Below, one piece after another: positions 17,138-25,184 of a stretch of 64,000 bases of DNA. Origin of the DNA: Dolomitihabitans soli. GTDB taxonomy: Bacteria > Actinomycetota > Actinomycetes > Streptosporangiales > Streptosporangiaceae. Location of the stretch: positions 62,001 through 126,000 of the forward strand of contig NZ_JAKNTW010000034.1 in assembly GCF_022213955.1 (NCBI RefSeq). Direction: 5' to 3'. The translations under genes were made by a program, and so were the position numbers. Under the pieces are notes generated by a model, which ran no database searches, was not told the DNA's origin, and saw only the letters and a list, made by a program, of their open reading frames with translations. Position 1 is the stretch's first letter. Each line of letters starts with the position of its first letter.

Positions 17138-17305
17138 CTACTTGGCGAACTTCCCGATGACGGTGACGACGCCGACCACGAGGGCGGCGATCACCCCGAC
17201 GATGAGCAGCAACTTGAACATGCCGATCAGGGTGGGCAGGACCAGCCCGAACACCACCCAGAGGGCGAGCAGCACGCCGACGACGCCCAGCACGATACGA
17301 ACCAT
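17138..17305 (-). CDS. 55-residue membrane protein
   Basis: A short minus-strand frame, ATG 17305 to TAG 17138. It starts MVRIVLGVVGVLLALW and has two hydrophobic helices (about 4-24 and 28-50) and a Lys-rich C-terminus (GKFAK). The stop is 2 bases before the DUF6412-like gene. The alternating Val/Leu/Ile composition and GC-rich third positions support expression. I recognise no family. First gene of the apparent three-gene minus-strand operon ending in the short YidC. Confidence 0.7.
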   Translation of the reverse strand: MVRIVLGVVGVLLALWVVFGLVLPTLIGMFKLLLIVGVIAALVVGVVTVIGKFAK

Positions 17306-17462
17306 GCGCCCAACGTACGTCGTGGGCGCCGCCGATGCGCCGGCGAACCGTAACGATCAGGGCCTCCTCTTACGGATCGATGACGTGCCGCCTGCCCGGC
17401 CCCGCCCCGCCGTACCGTGGAGGTGTGTTCTCTTCCAGCGGCCGAACCGAAGTCGGGACCAG

Positions 17463-18161
17463 GTGAGCGCCCGGATCCTCGTGGTCGACGACGACCCCAC
17501 CGTCGCCGAGGTGGTCGCCAGATACCTCGAACGCGACGGGCACGTGGTCGAATGCGTCGGCGACGGGGCCGAGGCGTTGCGCCGCGCCCTGAACAATCCT
17601 CCCGATCTGCTCGTCCTCGACCTCATGCTGCCCAAGATGGACGGCCTGCAGGTCTGCCGGAGACTTCGCGAGCGCTGGCCGGTCCCGGTGATCATGCTGA
17701 CCGCGCTCGGTGACGAGATGGACCGGGTGGTCGGCCTCGAAACCGGCGCGGACGACTACGTGACGAAGCCGTTCAGCCCGCGCGAGCTGGCCCTGCGGGT
17801 GCAGTCCGTGCTGCGCCGCGCCCGCGGCGCCCCCGTCACGACCGGCACCGGCGTGCTGCGCGACGCCGACCTGCGCGTCAACGTGGGCGCCCACGAGGTA
17901 CGGCTCGGCGATCAGGAGGTCATGCTCACCGCCCGCGAGTTCGACCTCCTGGCCTATCTGATGCGCAACCCCCGGCAGGCGTTCAGCCGATCGGCCCTCC
18001 TCGACCAGGTGTGGGGCTGGTCCTTCGGCGACTCCTCCACAGTGACCGTCCACGTCCGCCGCCTGCGCGAGAAGATCGAGCCCGACCCCACCGCGCCGCG
18101 CCGCATCGTCACGGTCTGGGGGGTCGGCTACCGGTACGAGCCGTTGGACGCGGCCGGATGA
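17463..18161 (+). CDS. OmpR/PhoB-family response regulator
   Basis: 232 residues from GTG 17463. The receiver domain (1-120) has the acidic pocket VVDDDP, phospho-acceptor Asp53 in VLDLMLP, and conserved Lys102 in YVTKPF. The DNA-binding winged helix occupies about 135-228 ([29 protein letters not shown]-type recognition helix, [10 protein letters not shown]). It is translationally coupled to the histidine kinase downstream (ATGA overlap), its cognate partner. Confidence 0.94.
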   Translation: MSARILVVDDDPTVAEVVARYLERDGHVVECVGDGAEALRRALNNPPDLLVLDLMLPKMDGLQVCRRLRERWPVPVIMLTALGDEMDRVVGLETGADDYVTKPFSPRELALRVQSVLRRARGAPVTTGTGVLRDADLRVNVGAHEVRLGDQEVMLTAREFDLLAYLMRNPRQAFSRSALLDQVWGWSFGDSSTVTVHVRRLREKIEPDPTAPRRIVTVWGVGYRYEPLDAAG

Positions 18162-19276
18162 TGATGGAGATCCTGGCCGTCACGGCCGGGCTCGGCATTC
18201 TCGTCGCGGCGGCGGGCGTGGTGGCCATGTGGCTGCTGCGTGGCCGTTCGATCGGGGTGATGCTGGCCGTCGTCGCCGTGATCACAGTGATGGCGACGCT
18301 GGGCGGAGTGGTGGCGATCACGCTGGAGATGCTCATCGACGACTCCTCGCGCGACATCGTGCTCAGCGTGGTCGCCGTGGGCGGCGTCGTCGGGCTGGGC
18401 GTGGCCCTGGTGCTGGCCCGCAGGGTGGTGGGCGCCAGCCGCCGTCTGGTGGGGGCGGTGCGCGAGGTGCCGGAGGACGGCGGGTTCGTGTCGCCGCGCG
18501 GGCTGCCCGCGGAGCTGGACACGATCGCCAGGACCCTGGAGGAGGCGTACACGCGCCTGCGGGTCGGGCGGGAGCGGGAGCGCGCCCTGGAGACCGCGCG
18601 GCGCGAACTGGTGGCCTGGGTCAGCCATGACCTGCGCACGCCGCTCGCCGGGATGCGGGCCATGGCGGAGGCCCTTGAGGACGGCGTGGTCGACGACCCG
18701 CCGACCGTGCGCAGGTACCACGCCCAGATCCGGATCGAGGTCGACCGGCTCTCCGGCATGGTGGACGACCTGTTCGAGCTCTCTCGCATCCACGCGGGCG
18801 CGCTGCGGCTCTCCCGCACCCGGATCGGCCTCGCCGACCTGGTGGCCGACGCCCTCGCCGGCGCCGAGCCGCTCGCCCGCGTCAAGGGGATCCGGCTGAA
18901 CGTCGAGGCCGACGACGTGGTGCCCGTCGAGGCCGACGCGGGGGCGCTGGGCCGGGCGCTGCGCAACCTCGTGGTCAACGCCATCAGGCACACCCCCGGC
19001 GACGGCTCCGTCGTCGTCCGCGCCCGGGTCCACGAGGGCCTCGCGTATCTCTCGGTCACCGACGCCTGCGGCGGCATCCCGGCCGAGGACCTGCCACGTG
19101 TCTTCGACGTCGCGTTCCGCGGCGAGGCGGCCCGCACGCCCACCCCCGACGGCGGCGGGGCCGGACTCGGTCTGGCGATCGCCCGGGGGATCGTGGAGGC
19201 CCACCAGGGCGACATCGACGTCGAGAACGACGGTCCAGGCTGCCGCTTCGAGATCCGTCTCCCATTGTCCGGCTGA
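18158..19276 (+). CDS. Membrane-bound sensor histidine kinase
   Basis: 372 residues. Three consecutive ATGs begin the frame; the first overlaps the regulator stop. Three hydrophobic helices (about 5-27, 32-57 and 65-87) lead into a HAMP-like linker. His157 lies in [20 protein letters not shown], followed by the ATPase domain (N box [11 protein letters not shown]1 TDACGGI, G2 [16 protein letters not shown]). There is very little extracellular sequence, so the signal is probably sensed within the membrane or envelope. Partner of the OmpR-type regulator immediately upstream. Confidence 0.93.
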   Translation: MMMEILAVTAGLGILVAAAGVVAMWLLRGRSIGVMLAVVAVITVMATLGGVVAITLEMLIDDSSRDIVLSVVAVGGVVGLGVALVLARRVVGASRRLVGAVREVPEDGGFVSPRGLPAELDTIARTLEEAYTRLRVGRERERALETARRELVAWVSHDLRTPLAGMRAMAEALEDGVVDDPPTVRRYHAQIRIEVDRLSGMVDDLFELSRIHAGALRLSRTRIGLADLVADALAGAEPLARVKGIRLNVEADDVVPVEADAGALGRALRNLVVNAIRHTPGDGSVVVRARVHEGLAYLSVTDACGGIPAEDLPRVFDVAFRGEAARTPTPDGGGAGLGLAIARGIVEAHQGDIDVENDGPGCRFEIRLPLSG

Positions 19277-19570
19277 CGGTTCGGATCCAGACCGGCGGTG
19301 GTCTTTCGGCGGGACGGGGTCTCGCGCGGGGAAAACCGTGGAGATATCCGGAGGGGTCGGGGAGCGGAAAACTCGGTGAATCTTTAAGGACTCAGGACTG
19401 AATCTTGCCGCAAAAGCCGGGGACGGGAATCCGCCCCGGTCCGCCTCGGCGAAGGGCATCAGAATCGACACGCCGGCGACTCGCGGGACAGATGCGAGCA
19501 CGGGCGTCGAAGCGAAGGAAATGGCCCGCGAGCGGGTTGTCACGGCGCCCGGCCACAGCCGCTGGAGTGC

Positions 19571-19710
19571 CATGGGCCCACGGACCTGAATCACCTACGG
19601 CGGGTGGCGCCGGGTGGGCATGGCCGTACGGCGAAAGGCGCATGGGTGCACGGACGTGAATCACCTGCGGTGAGTGGGGCCGGGTGGGTGTGGTCGTGCG
19701 GTGAAAGGCG
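19571..19710. repeat. Two tandem copies of a 70-bp unit
   Basis: Copy 1 is 19571-19640 and copy 2 is 19641-19710; both begin CATGGG and end GAAAGGCG or GTGAAAGGCG. By direct comparison 58 of 70 positions match. The unit length is not a multiple of three and frames through it are not conserved, so it is not protein-coding. It abuts the DnaA-box pair. Confidence 0.85.
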
Positions 19711-19718
19711 CACCCGTT

Positions 19719-19743
19719 TTATCCACACCCCGTCTGTGGATAA
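19719..19743. promoter_or_regulatory. Inverted pair of consensus DnaA boxes, site 1
   Basis: TTATCCACA (19719-19727), 7-nt spacer, TGTGGATAA (19735-19743). Both halves are perfect matches to the 9-bp DnaA box consensus, and they face each other. Confidence 0.7.
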
Positions 19744-19841
19744 CTTTTGGCGACTCGCCCCCCGATTGGACGATCGCCATGGTGGAAGGCTTGCCGACAC
19801 GGAAAGACACGGCCGGTGACCTTGTGTACGACCACCCCAAG

Positions 19842-19866
19842 TTATCCACAGGCGATCTGTGGATAA
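19842..19866. promoter_or_regulatory. Inverted pair of consensus DnaA boxes, site 2
   Basis: TTATCCACA (19842-19850), 7-nt spacer, TGTGGATAA (19858-19866), the same 9-7-9 design as site 1, 123 bp away. The site forms the last eight codons and the TAA stop of the minus-strand gene ending at 19842. Confidence 0.7.
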
Positions 19867-20285
19867 CCCGGATCGGGTGCCTCCTCGAACGGCTCGCGGC
19901 GCGTCCACCAGGGGGAGTCGAAAGACTCGGAGATCGCCCTGAATGTCGGGCACGGCCAGCGCCACATGCAGCTTCTGCAGCGCAAGATCGGGTTCGCCGC
20001 GTCGCTGGTGATCCCGCCCGCGTCGCGCGGCTGGTGCAGGTCGAGCAGCCGCAGCCCCAGCTCGGCGAACCCGAGCAGCTCCTCCCTGGCCACGTCCAGG
20101 AAGTCGAGGTCGTGCGTCGCCACGCGGGCCCGGATGGGCACGTTTCCCTCAGGGTCGGCCAGTTCGCGAAGAGGGATCGTGGTCTCTCTCCATGATCTGG
20201 CCTTGTTCGCGCGGGCCAGGATCTCCGTCATTCGCGCGCGTAGTCGCCGGCGCTGGGGATCGTCCTCAGGTAGTTCACTGTTCAT
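19842..20285 (-). CDS. Conserved-looking hypothetical protein
   Basis: 147 residues from ATG 20285 (MNSELPEDDPQRRRLRARM). An open extension upstream is Arg-rich and unlikely. The N-terminal half is charged and helical (TEILARANKARSWRETTIPL, LDFLDVAREELLGFAELGL); the C-terminal third (ISESFDSPWWTRREPFEEA) has several Trp/Pro. Cys-Arg-Ser-Cys-Met-Trp near residue 105 could bind metal, but only two Cys are close. No family recognised. The terminal residues GYPQIACG and the stop codon are written by the DnaA-box pair at 19842-19866. No good RBS is visible, so the start is uncertain. Confidence 0.55.
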   Translation of the reverse strand: MNSELPEDDPQRRRLRARMTEILARANKARSWRETTIPLRELADPEGNVPIRARVATHDLDFLDVAREELLGFAELGLRLLDLHQPRDAGGITSDAANPILRCRSCMWRWPCPTFRAISESFDSPWWTRREPFEEAPDPGYPQIACG

Positions 20286-20484
20286 CGCTGCCGCAGGGCT
20301 CGTATGCCCGACGCCCGCCCTTCTCTTGTGAAGTGACGACCGGACGCGGAGGGTCGGGTTTCCCCTTCCCTCCGCCCGTGCCGGTATCGCACAGCGTAAA
20401 GCTTCGCGCACTCTGAGTTTTCATGGGAGGGAAACGGGGGACAAAGGGCTGACGACTCCACGGGCGGCCGATCTGCGAGAGAAC

Positions 20485-20871
20485 GTGACCCGGAGCCCCG
20501 GCGACGCTAGTGTGCCCGCTGTGGAGCTCAAGGTCTCGACTCGATCACATACCGGCCACGCCGTAATGGCGGTCGCCGGTGAAATCGACCTCTATACGGC
20601 GCCCCGTCTGCAAGCCGAGTTCACTCGGCTGCTGGAAGACGGGCCCTCACGGGTGGTCATCGACATGTCCGGTGTCGACTTCTGCGACTCGACGGGCATG
20701 AACGTGCTGCTGTCCGCGCTGAAACGGCTGAAGGAGCGCGGCGGCGCGTTGGAGGTGGCGGCCCCGCGCCCGGCTGTGCGAAAGATCCTCCAGGTCACCG
20801 GGCTCGATTCGGTGTTCGTCGTGCACGACGCCGTGCCCGAGGAGATGCTCATCGCCGAGTCCCAGGGGTAG
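20485..20871 (+). CDS. STAS-domain anti-sigma factor antagonist
   Basis: 128 residues from GTG 20485; GTG starts at 20512 and 20521 are alternatives because the first 12 residues are outside the domain. The STAS fold is clear: VAGEIDLYTAPRLQAEF, VVIDMSGVDFCDSTGMNVLL, where the Ser of DST is the phosphorylation site of SpoIIAA/RsbV/BldG-like proteins. It would bind an RsbW-like kinase when unphosphorylated and release a sigma factor. A stand-alone HATPase kinase is 4.5 kb upstream; whether they pair is unknown. Confidence 0.9.
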   Translation: MTRSPGDASVPAVELKVSTRSHTGHAVMAVAGEIDLYTAPRLQAEFTRLLEDGPSRVVIDMSGVDFCDSTGMNVLLSALKRLKERGGALEVAAPRPAVRKILQVTGLDSVFVVHDAVPEEMLIAESQG

Positions 20872-20894
20872 CCTCCGGGCTACGATCGATCACC

Positions 20895-21605
20895 ATGGAC
20901 ACAGCGGTGATCATTCCGGCGAAGGACGAGGCCGACCGCATCGGCGCGACCGTGACCGCCGCCCTGGCCCTGCCAGGCGTGGATCTGGTCGTGGTCGTCG
21001 ACGACGGCTCGACGGACACCACCGGCCGCGTGGCCCGAGCCGCGGGCGCCAGGGTCGTACGGCACAGCCGCAACCGCGGCAAGGCCGCCGCCATGGAGAG
21101 CGGCGCCGAGGCCGTCCGCCTCCTCGATCCGCCGCAGGAGCCGCCGAGGCACCTGCTGTTCCTCGACGCCGACCTGGGACAGACCGCGGGCGCGGCGGCC
21201 CCCCTCGTGGAGCCCGTGCGCGCGGGCGAGGCCGACATGACCATCGCCGTCTTCGTGACCCGCGTCAAGCTCGCGGGCCACGGCCTCGTCGTCGGCCTGG
21301 CCCGCGACGGCATCAAGCGCGCCACCGGCTGGACCGCCACTCAGCCGCTCAACGGCCAGCGCTGCCTCACCAGGGCCGCCTTCGAGGCGGCCCGGCCGCT
21401 GGCGCACGGTTTCGGCGTCGAAACGGGCCTCACCATCGACCTGATCCGCCGTGGTTACCGGGTCACCGAGGTGGAGGTCGAGATGTCGCACCGCGCCACC
21501 GGCGCCGACTGGCGCGCCCAGGCGCACCGCGCCCGGCAGTTCCGCGACGTCGCACGGGCCCTGCTCGCCCGCAAGGCGCTGCACCTGACCCGGCTGAATC
21601 CATGA
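20895..21605 (+). CDS. Family 2 glycosyltransferase (GT-A)
   Basis: 236 residues. Nucleotide-sugar binding fold with VIIPAKDEADRI at the N-terminus, DDGSTDTT and the metal-binding LFLDADLGQ. NGQRCLTRAAFEAA and GVETGLTIDLIRRGY resemble glucosyl-3-phosphoglycerate and dolichol-phosphate sugar synthases. No membrane helices. Placed 24 bases after the STAS gene and 21 bases before the mannosyltransferase-like gene, so it may make a polyprenyl-linked donor for it (inference). Confidence 0.87.
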   Translation: MDTAVIIPAKDEADRIGATVTAALALPGVDLVVVVDDGSTDTTGRVARAAGARVVRHSRNRGKAAAMESGAEAVRLLDPPQEPPRHLLFLDADLGQTAGAAAPLVEPVRAGEADMTIAVFVTRVKLAGHGLVVGLARDGIKRATGWTATQPLNGQRCLTRAAFEAARPLAHGFGVETGLTIDLIRRGYRVTEVEVEMSHRATGADWRAQAHRARQFRDVARALLARKALHLTRLNP

Positions 21606-21626
21606 TCCACTTCACGGGTACCGCGG

Positions 21627-23072
21627 GTGGTGTGCTGGAATTCGCGGGTGATTGGTAAGGGTTGGCAGGCTTGGGTTGGCGTGTCCGGGATCGGCGCCAG
21701 CGTGCTGGCGACCGTCGCGATCGGCCTGCTCGGGCCCTCGGCGATGGTGCCCGAACTGCCGGGCGCCTCCTGGCAGCCGCCGTACTCCCTGGAGGCGCGG
21801 CCCGCCGGAGAGTTCGTGATCGCGCTGGCCGCCGCCGCGATCCTGCTGGGAGCGGCCGGCCTGAGTGCCGCCCTGCTCGCCGTACGGCGGGTGAAGGTGG
21901 ACGCGCGGTGGCTGGTGGCCGCGGGCTGCGTGGTGGCGGGCGTGCTGGCGTTCCTGCCGCCGTCGGGGTCGGCCGACCACCTCAACTACGCGGCGTACGG
22001 GCGGATCGGGGCGCTCGGGCTCGACCCCTACGCGACGACGCCCGCCCAGCTTCCCGGCGATCCGGTGGCCGGGGCGGTGGAGGAGTGGATCGCGACTCCC
22101 AGCGTCTACGGGCCGGTCGCCTCCGCCGTACAGGTGCTGGCGAGTCTGGTCGGCGGCGAGTCGGTGCGGTTGACCGTCTTCGCGTTGCAGGTCGTGAACG
22201 CCGCCGCCTTCGTGGTGACCGCGCTGCTGCTGCACAGGTTCACCCGGGGGGACGCGCGGGCGGCGCTACTGTGGGCGGCCAACCCGCTGGTGATCTACCA
22301 GCTCGCCGCCGGGATGCACGTGGACACCCTGGCCGTGGTGGCCGTGGTCGCCGCGCTGGTGGTGCGGACCCGGGGAGTGGCCACCGGGCTGCTGCTCGGG
22401 CTGGGGATCGCGGTGAAGGTCAACGTCGGGCTGGTCGCGCTGGGGCCCGCGTGGGAGCTGCGGCGGTCGCCGGGGCGGCTGGTGCTGGTCGCGGGGGTGG
22501 CGACCGCCACGGTGGCGGGCGCCTACCTGCTGGCCGGGCCGCACTCGCTCGACCAGGTGAGCAGGGCCAGCCGGTCCATCACGCTGGCGTCCCCGTGGAA
22601 CACGGTGCAGGCCGGGTTGCAGTCGCTGCTCGGGCCCGGCGGCTACGTGATCTGGATCCAGCTCGCCGCCCTGCTGGTGATGGCCGGGCTGGCCTGGCTG
22701 CTGCTGCGTGCCATGCCCGACCTCCAGGCGCCACACGTGGCGGCGGCCGTCGTGGTCGCCTACCTGTTCGCCGCGCCGTACGTGCTGCCCTGGTACGACG
22801 GGCTGGCGTTCGCGCTGGTCGCGTTGATCCCCGCCTCGGCGCTCGACGGGTTCCTGGTGGCGCGGCTCACCGCGCTCTCGCTGGCCTATCTGCCCGCGCG
22901 GGTGATGGACCAGCCCGAGGGCCTGCTGTGGCTGCGCACGGTGGTCAGGGAGCAGGTGGCGCCGTGGATTCTGCTCGCTTTGACGGTCGCACTGGCGGTG
23001 TGGGCGTGGCGAGCCCGGACAACTGCAGGGCCTGTACGGCAGCGGACAGGGTCAGCGGAACTGCGATCGTGA
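21627..23072 (+). CDS. GT-C membrane mannosyltransferase, MptB-like
   Basis: 481 residues with about 12 hydrophobic helices. The pattern of polyprenol-phosphate-mannose-dependent alpha-1,6-mannosyltransferases is visible: SADHLNYAAYGRIGALGLDPYA near residue 112-135 with the catalytic Asp in an extracellular loop, AANPLVIYQLAAGMHVD, and YVLPWYD late in the protein. These enzymes extend lipomannan or related glycans outside the membrane. The last 128 bases overlap the end of a convergent minus-strand gene. The start near 21627 is uncertain; a GTG at 21681 (VSGIGASV) is possible. Confidence 0.83.
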   Translation: MVCWNSRVIGKGWQAWVGVSGIGASVLATVAIGLLGPSAMVPELPGASWQPPYSLEARPAGEFVIALAAAAILLGAAGLSAALLAVRRVKVDARWLVAAGCVVAGVLAFLPPSGSADHLNYAAYGRIGALGLDPYATTPAQLPGDPVAGAVEEWIATPSVYGPVASAVQVLASLVGGESVRLTVFALQVVNAAAFVVTALLLHRFTRGDARAALLWAANPLVIYQLAAGMHVDTLAVVAVVAALVVRTRGVATGLLLGLGIAVKVNVGLVALGPAWELRRSPGRLVLVAGVATATVAGAYLLAGPHSLDQVSRASRSITLASPWNTVQAGLQSLLGPGGYVIWIQLAALLVMAGLAWLLLRAMPDLQAPHVAAAVVVAYLFAAPYVLPWYDGLAFALVALIPASALDGFLVARLTALSLAYLPARVMDQPEGLLWLRTVVREQVAPWILLALTVALAVWAWRARTTAGPVRQRTGSAELRS

Positions 23073-25116
23073 GCGCCATCGCCGGGATCGCGATGCCCGA
23101 GTCGTTGACCAGGAAGCCCGCCAGAGCGCAGGTCAGCGCGCCGAGCAGGCCCGCACGCAGGGTCGGCGCCCGCCGGTAGGAGAGGGTCAGCGCCGAGACG
23201 CCCCAGCGCGACGGCCTGGCCAGGATGAGGAACAGGAAGGCGAGCGCGGTGACCGACAGGATGGTCAACGGCAGGTTGCCCAGGGTGCCGATCATCGCCG
23301 AGAGCTTCCTGCCGATCACCGGCCCCGCTTCGCCGTCGATCACCTGCTGGAAGAATCCGCCGAGATGGGTGCGCTGGTCGACCGGCCGGAGCCAGTCGGC
23401 GAAGGCGATCGCTGCGATGATCGCGACGGCCGCCACCCCGACGAGGGCCAGTTTGACCGCCGACACCCTGCGGCGGGACAACAGCATCACGAACATCGCC
23501 AGGCCGGGCACGAACGCGAGCACGCCGCCGAAGTCGGCCCCCCAGGACGGCCAGCCGTCCGCGAAGACCGCCAGCGCCCCGTAGCCCACGCACACGCTCA
23601 CCGCCAGCACCTTGCGCCCCCGGGCGAGCAGCGGCTGGGCCACCCCGGCGAGGAACATGATCGTGCCGGTGGCGAACACCGCGAAGGCGATGTTGCCGAA
23701 CCCGTAGAAGCGCCCGCCGGTGACCGGTTCGTAACCGGTGACGGCGTTGACCTGGAGCCGCGAGCCGGTCATCACGTCGAGCATCAGCCCCAGGGAGGTG
23801 ATCCCGGCCACCACGGTCAGCGGCCCGATCACGGATTTCCGCCACGGCCCGGCGAACGCCAGCCCGGCGATCGCGCAGCTGAACCCGAGGATCGTCGCGA
23901 TCAGCCCGGCCATCGGGCTGCCCAGGCTCCACCAGGGCACGAGCTGGGCCAGGAAGGTGGCCACCGCGATGCCGCCGCTGATCACCGCCACGACCCGGGT
24001 GGCCGCGAGCACCCGCGAACCACCCCAGCCACGCCGTACGGCCAGCGCCGCCACGGCGTAGAACAGCACCTGGACGATCACGAAGACCAGGAAGAACGGC
24101 GCCCGCACGGTCCGCAGCACCTGGCTGGCGAGGTCGGCGTCGGCCAGTTCGCCGACGGTGGCGGCGGTGGCGGCGGGGGAGTCGCCGCCGCCCTGCCAGA
24201 CCCGCCCGCCGAGCCCGGCCGGCGCGTCGAGGCCCAGCAGGTCGATCGCGGTGGCGGTGAGGTCGGTGATGGTGACCAGCGCGTCCTGCCGGGTGGAGGA
24301 GGCGGTCAGGTAGCCCTTGGCGTACGGCCGGCCGGCGATGGCGACGTGCAGGTGGGCGGCGGTGGAGCTGTCGGAGACGCCGGCGACCAGCACCGTCGTG
24401 CCGGGCGGCAGCTTGCCGAGCAGCGTGCCGATCCGGCGGTCGGCGGCGGCGGCGGCCTCGTGCCTGGTCCGCTCCGTCGGCGGGATGAGCTCGCCGGTCT
24501 CGTCGACGCCCTCGCCGATCCAGGCCCTGGCCAGGTTGTCGGCTTCCATCACGATCAGCTGGTAGGGGGTGAGGTCGCCGAGGGCCTCCGTGGTAGCCGT
24601 GTATTGGCCGATATTTCCGTTCTTATCGGCTGCGCCGAGGGCCGCCCCGGGCCCGATCGCCGCGACCTTGCCCCCGGCGTCGACCACGGCCTGACCCAGC
24701 GTGCCGATCTTCGCGCCGTACGACTGTTCCCGGTTGAAGGCCACCAGACTGTCCCAGCCCGGCACGCGGGCGGTGCCCTCGTTGGTCCGCTCAGGCAGCG
24801 GCGGCAGGCCGCATCCCGCGCCCTGCGCCCCCGCGCGCTGTCCGGCCGAGACGGTGAGCCAGCCGGCCACCGGGCAGGTGATGCCCTGCTCCGGCGGCGG
24901 GATCGCCCGGGTGGACATCGACGCCGTGCCGCCCTCGCCGGCCAGCCGCCACAGGTTGGGCGTGCGCTCCGCGCTGACGTCGGACCATTCGAGCCCCGGC
25001 ACCCCGATCAGGGCGACCCGCCCCGTCGCGGTCGCCTCCGCCGTACCACCCCCGGCCAGCACGATTCCGGCGATCAGGGACACCAGCAGGACCCACAAGG
25101 CCCGCGCCCGCTTCAT
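22945..25116 (-). CDS. Large membrane protein with alkaline-phosphatase-like extracellular domain
   Basis: 723 residues. A signal-anchor (about 5-27) is followed by an extracellular domain (about 30-335) with sulfatase/phosphopentomutase-like elements: VALIGVPGLEWSDV, RTPNLWRLAGEGG, LTVSAG, LIVMEADNLAR and TITDLTATAIDLLGL. The second half carries about 11 transmembrane helices. The catalytic nucleophile expected after the first strand is not evident, so it may not be a phosphatase. Proteins of this layout are common in actinomycetes without an assigned role. It is flanked by GT-C genes, so an envelope role is plausible. Its 3' end overlaps the mannosyltransferase by 128 bases. Confidence 0.8.
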   Translation of the reverse strand: MKRARALWVLLVSLIAGIVLAGGGTAEATATGRVALIGVPGLEWSDVSAERTPNLWRLAGEGGTASMSTRAIPPPEQGITCPVAGWLTVSAGQRAGAQGAGCGLPPLPERTNEGTARVPGWDSLVAFNREQSYGAKIGTLGQAVVDAGGKVAAIGPGAALGAADKNGNIGQYTATTEALGDLTPYQLIVMEADNLARAWIGEGVDETGELIPPTERTRHEAAAAADRRIGTLLGKLPPGTTVLVAGVSDSSTAAHLHVAIAGRPYAKGYLTASSTRQDALVTITDLTATAIDLLGLDAPAGLGGRVWQGGGDSPAATAATVGELADADLASQVLRTVRAPFFLVFVIVQVLFYAVAALAVRRGWGGSRVLAATRVVAVISGGIAVATFLAQLVPWWSLGSPMAGLIATILGFSCAIAGLAFAGPWRKSVIGPLTVVAGITSLGLMLDVMTGSRLQVNAVTGYEPVTGGRFYGFGNIAFAVFATGTIMFLAGVAQPLLARGRKVLAVSVCVGYGALAVFADGWPSWGADFGGVLAFVPGLAMFVMLLSRRRVSAVKLALVGVAAVAIIAAIAFADWLRPVDQRTHLGGFFQQVIDGEAGPVIGRKLSAMIGTLGNLPLTILSVTALAFLFLILARPSRWGVSALTLSYRRAPTLRAGLLGALTCALAGFLVNDSGIAIPAMALTIAVPLTLSAAVQALQLSGLATPTPPVRPSKRAESTAPPAP

Positions 25117-25184
25117 GCTCCTCCTCGCGGGGCGAGATCTACGCCCCCTCGCTGACCACAGCGTCCACGGTAACCTCCCACGTC

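Larger units (their letters stand above)
19277..19841. other. 565-bp non-coding region with tandem repeat and DnaA boxes
   Basis: No supported gene. It contains a 70-bp direct tandem repeat (19571-19710) immediately followed by the first inverted DnaA-box pair (19719-19743). A second pair begins at 19842 inside the end of the next minus-strand gene. Confidence 0.6.

Noticed and set aside
19571-19866. Calling the DnaA-box region oriC
   Set aside because: dnaA, dnaN, gyrB and parAB are absent, there are only four boxes, and no AT-rich unwinding stretch is evident. Reported as a DnaA-box cluster only.
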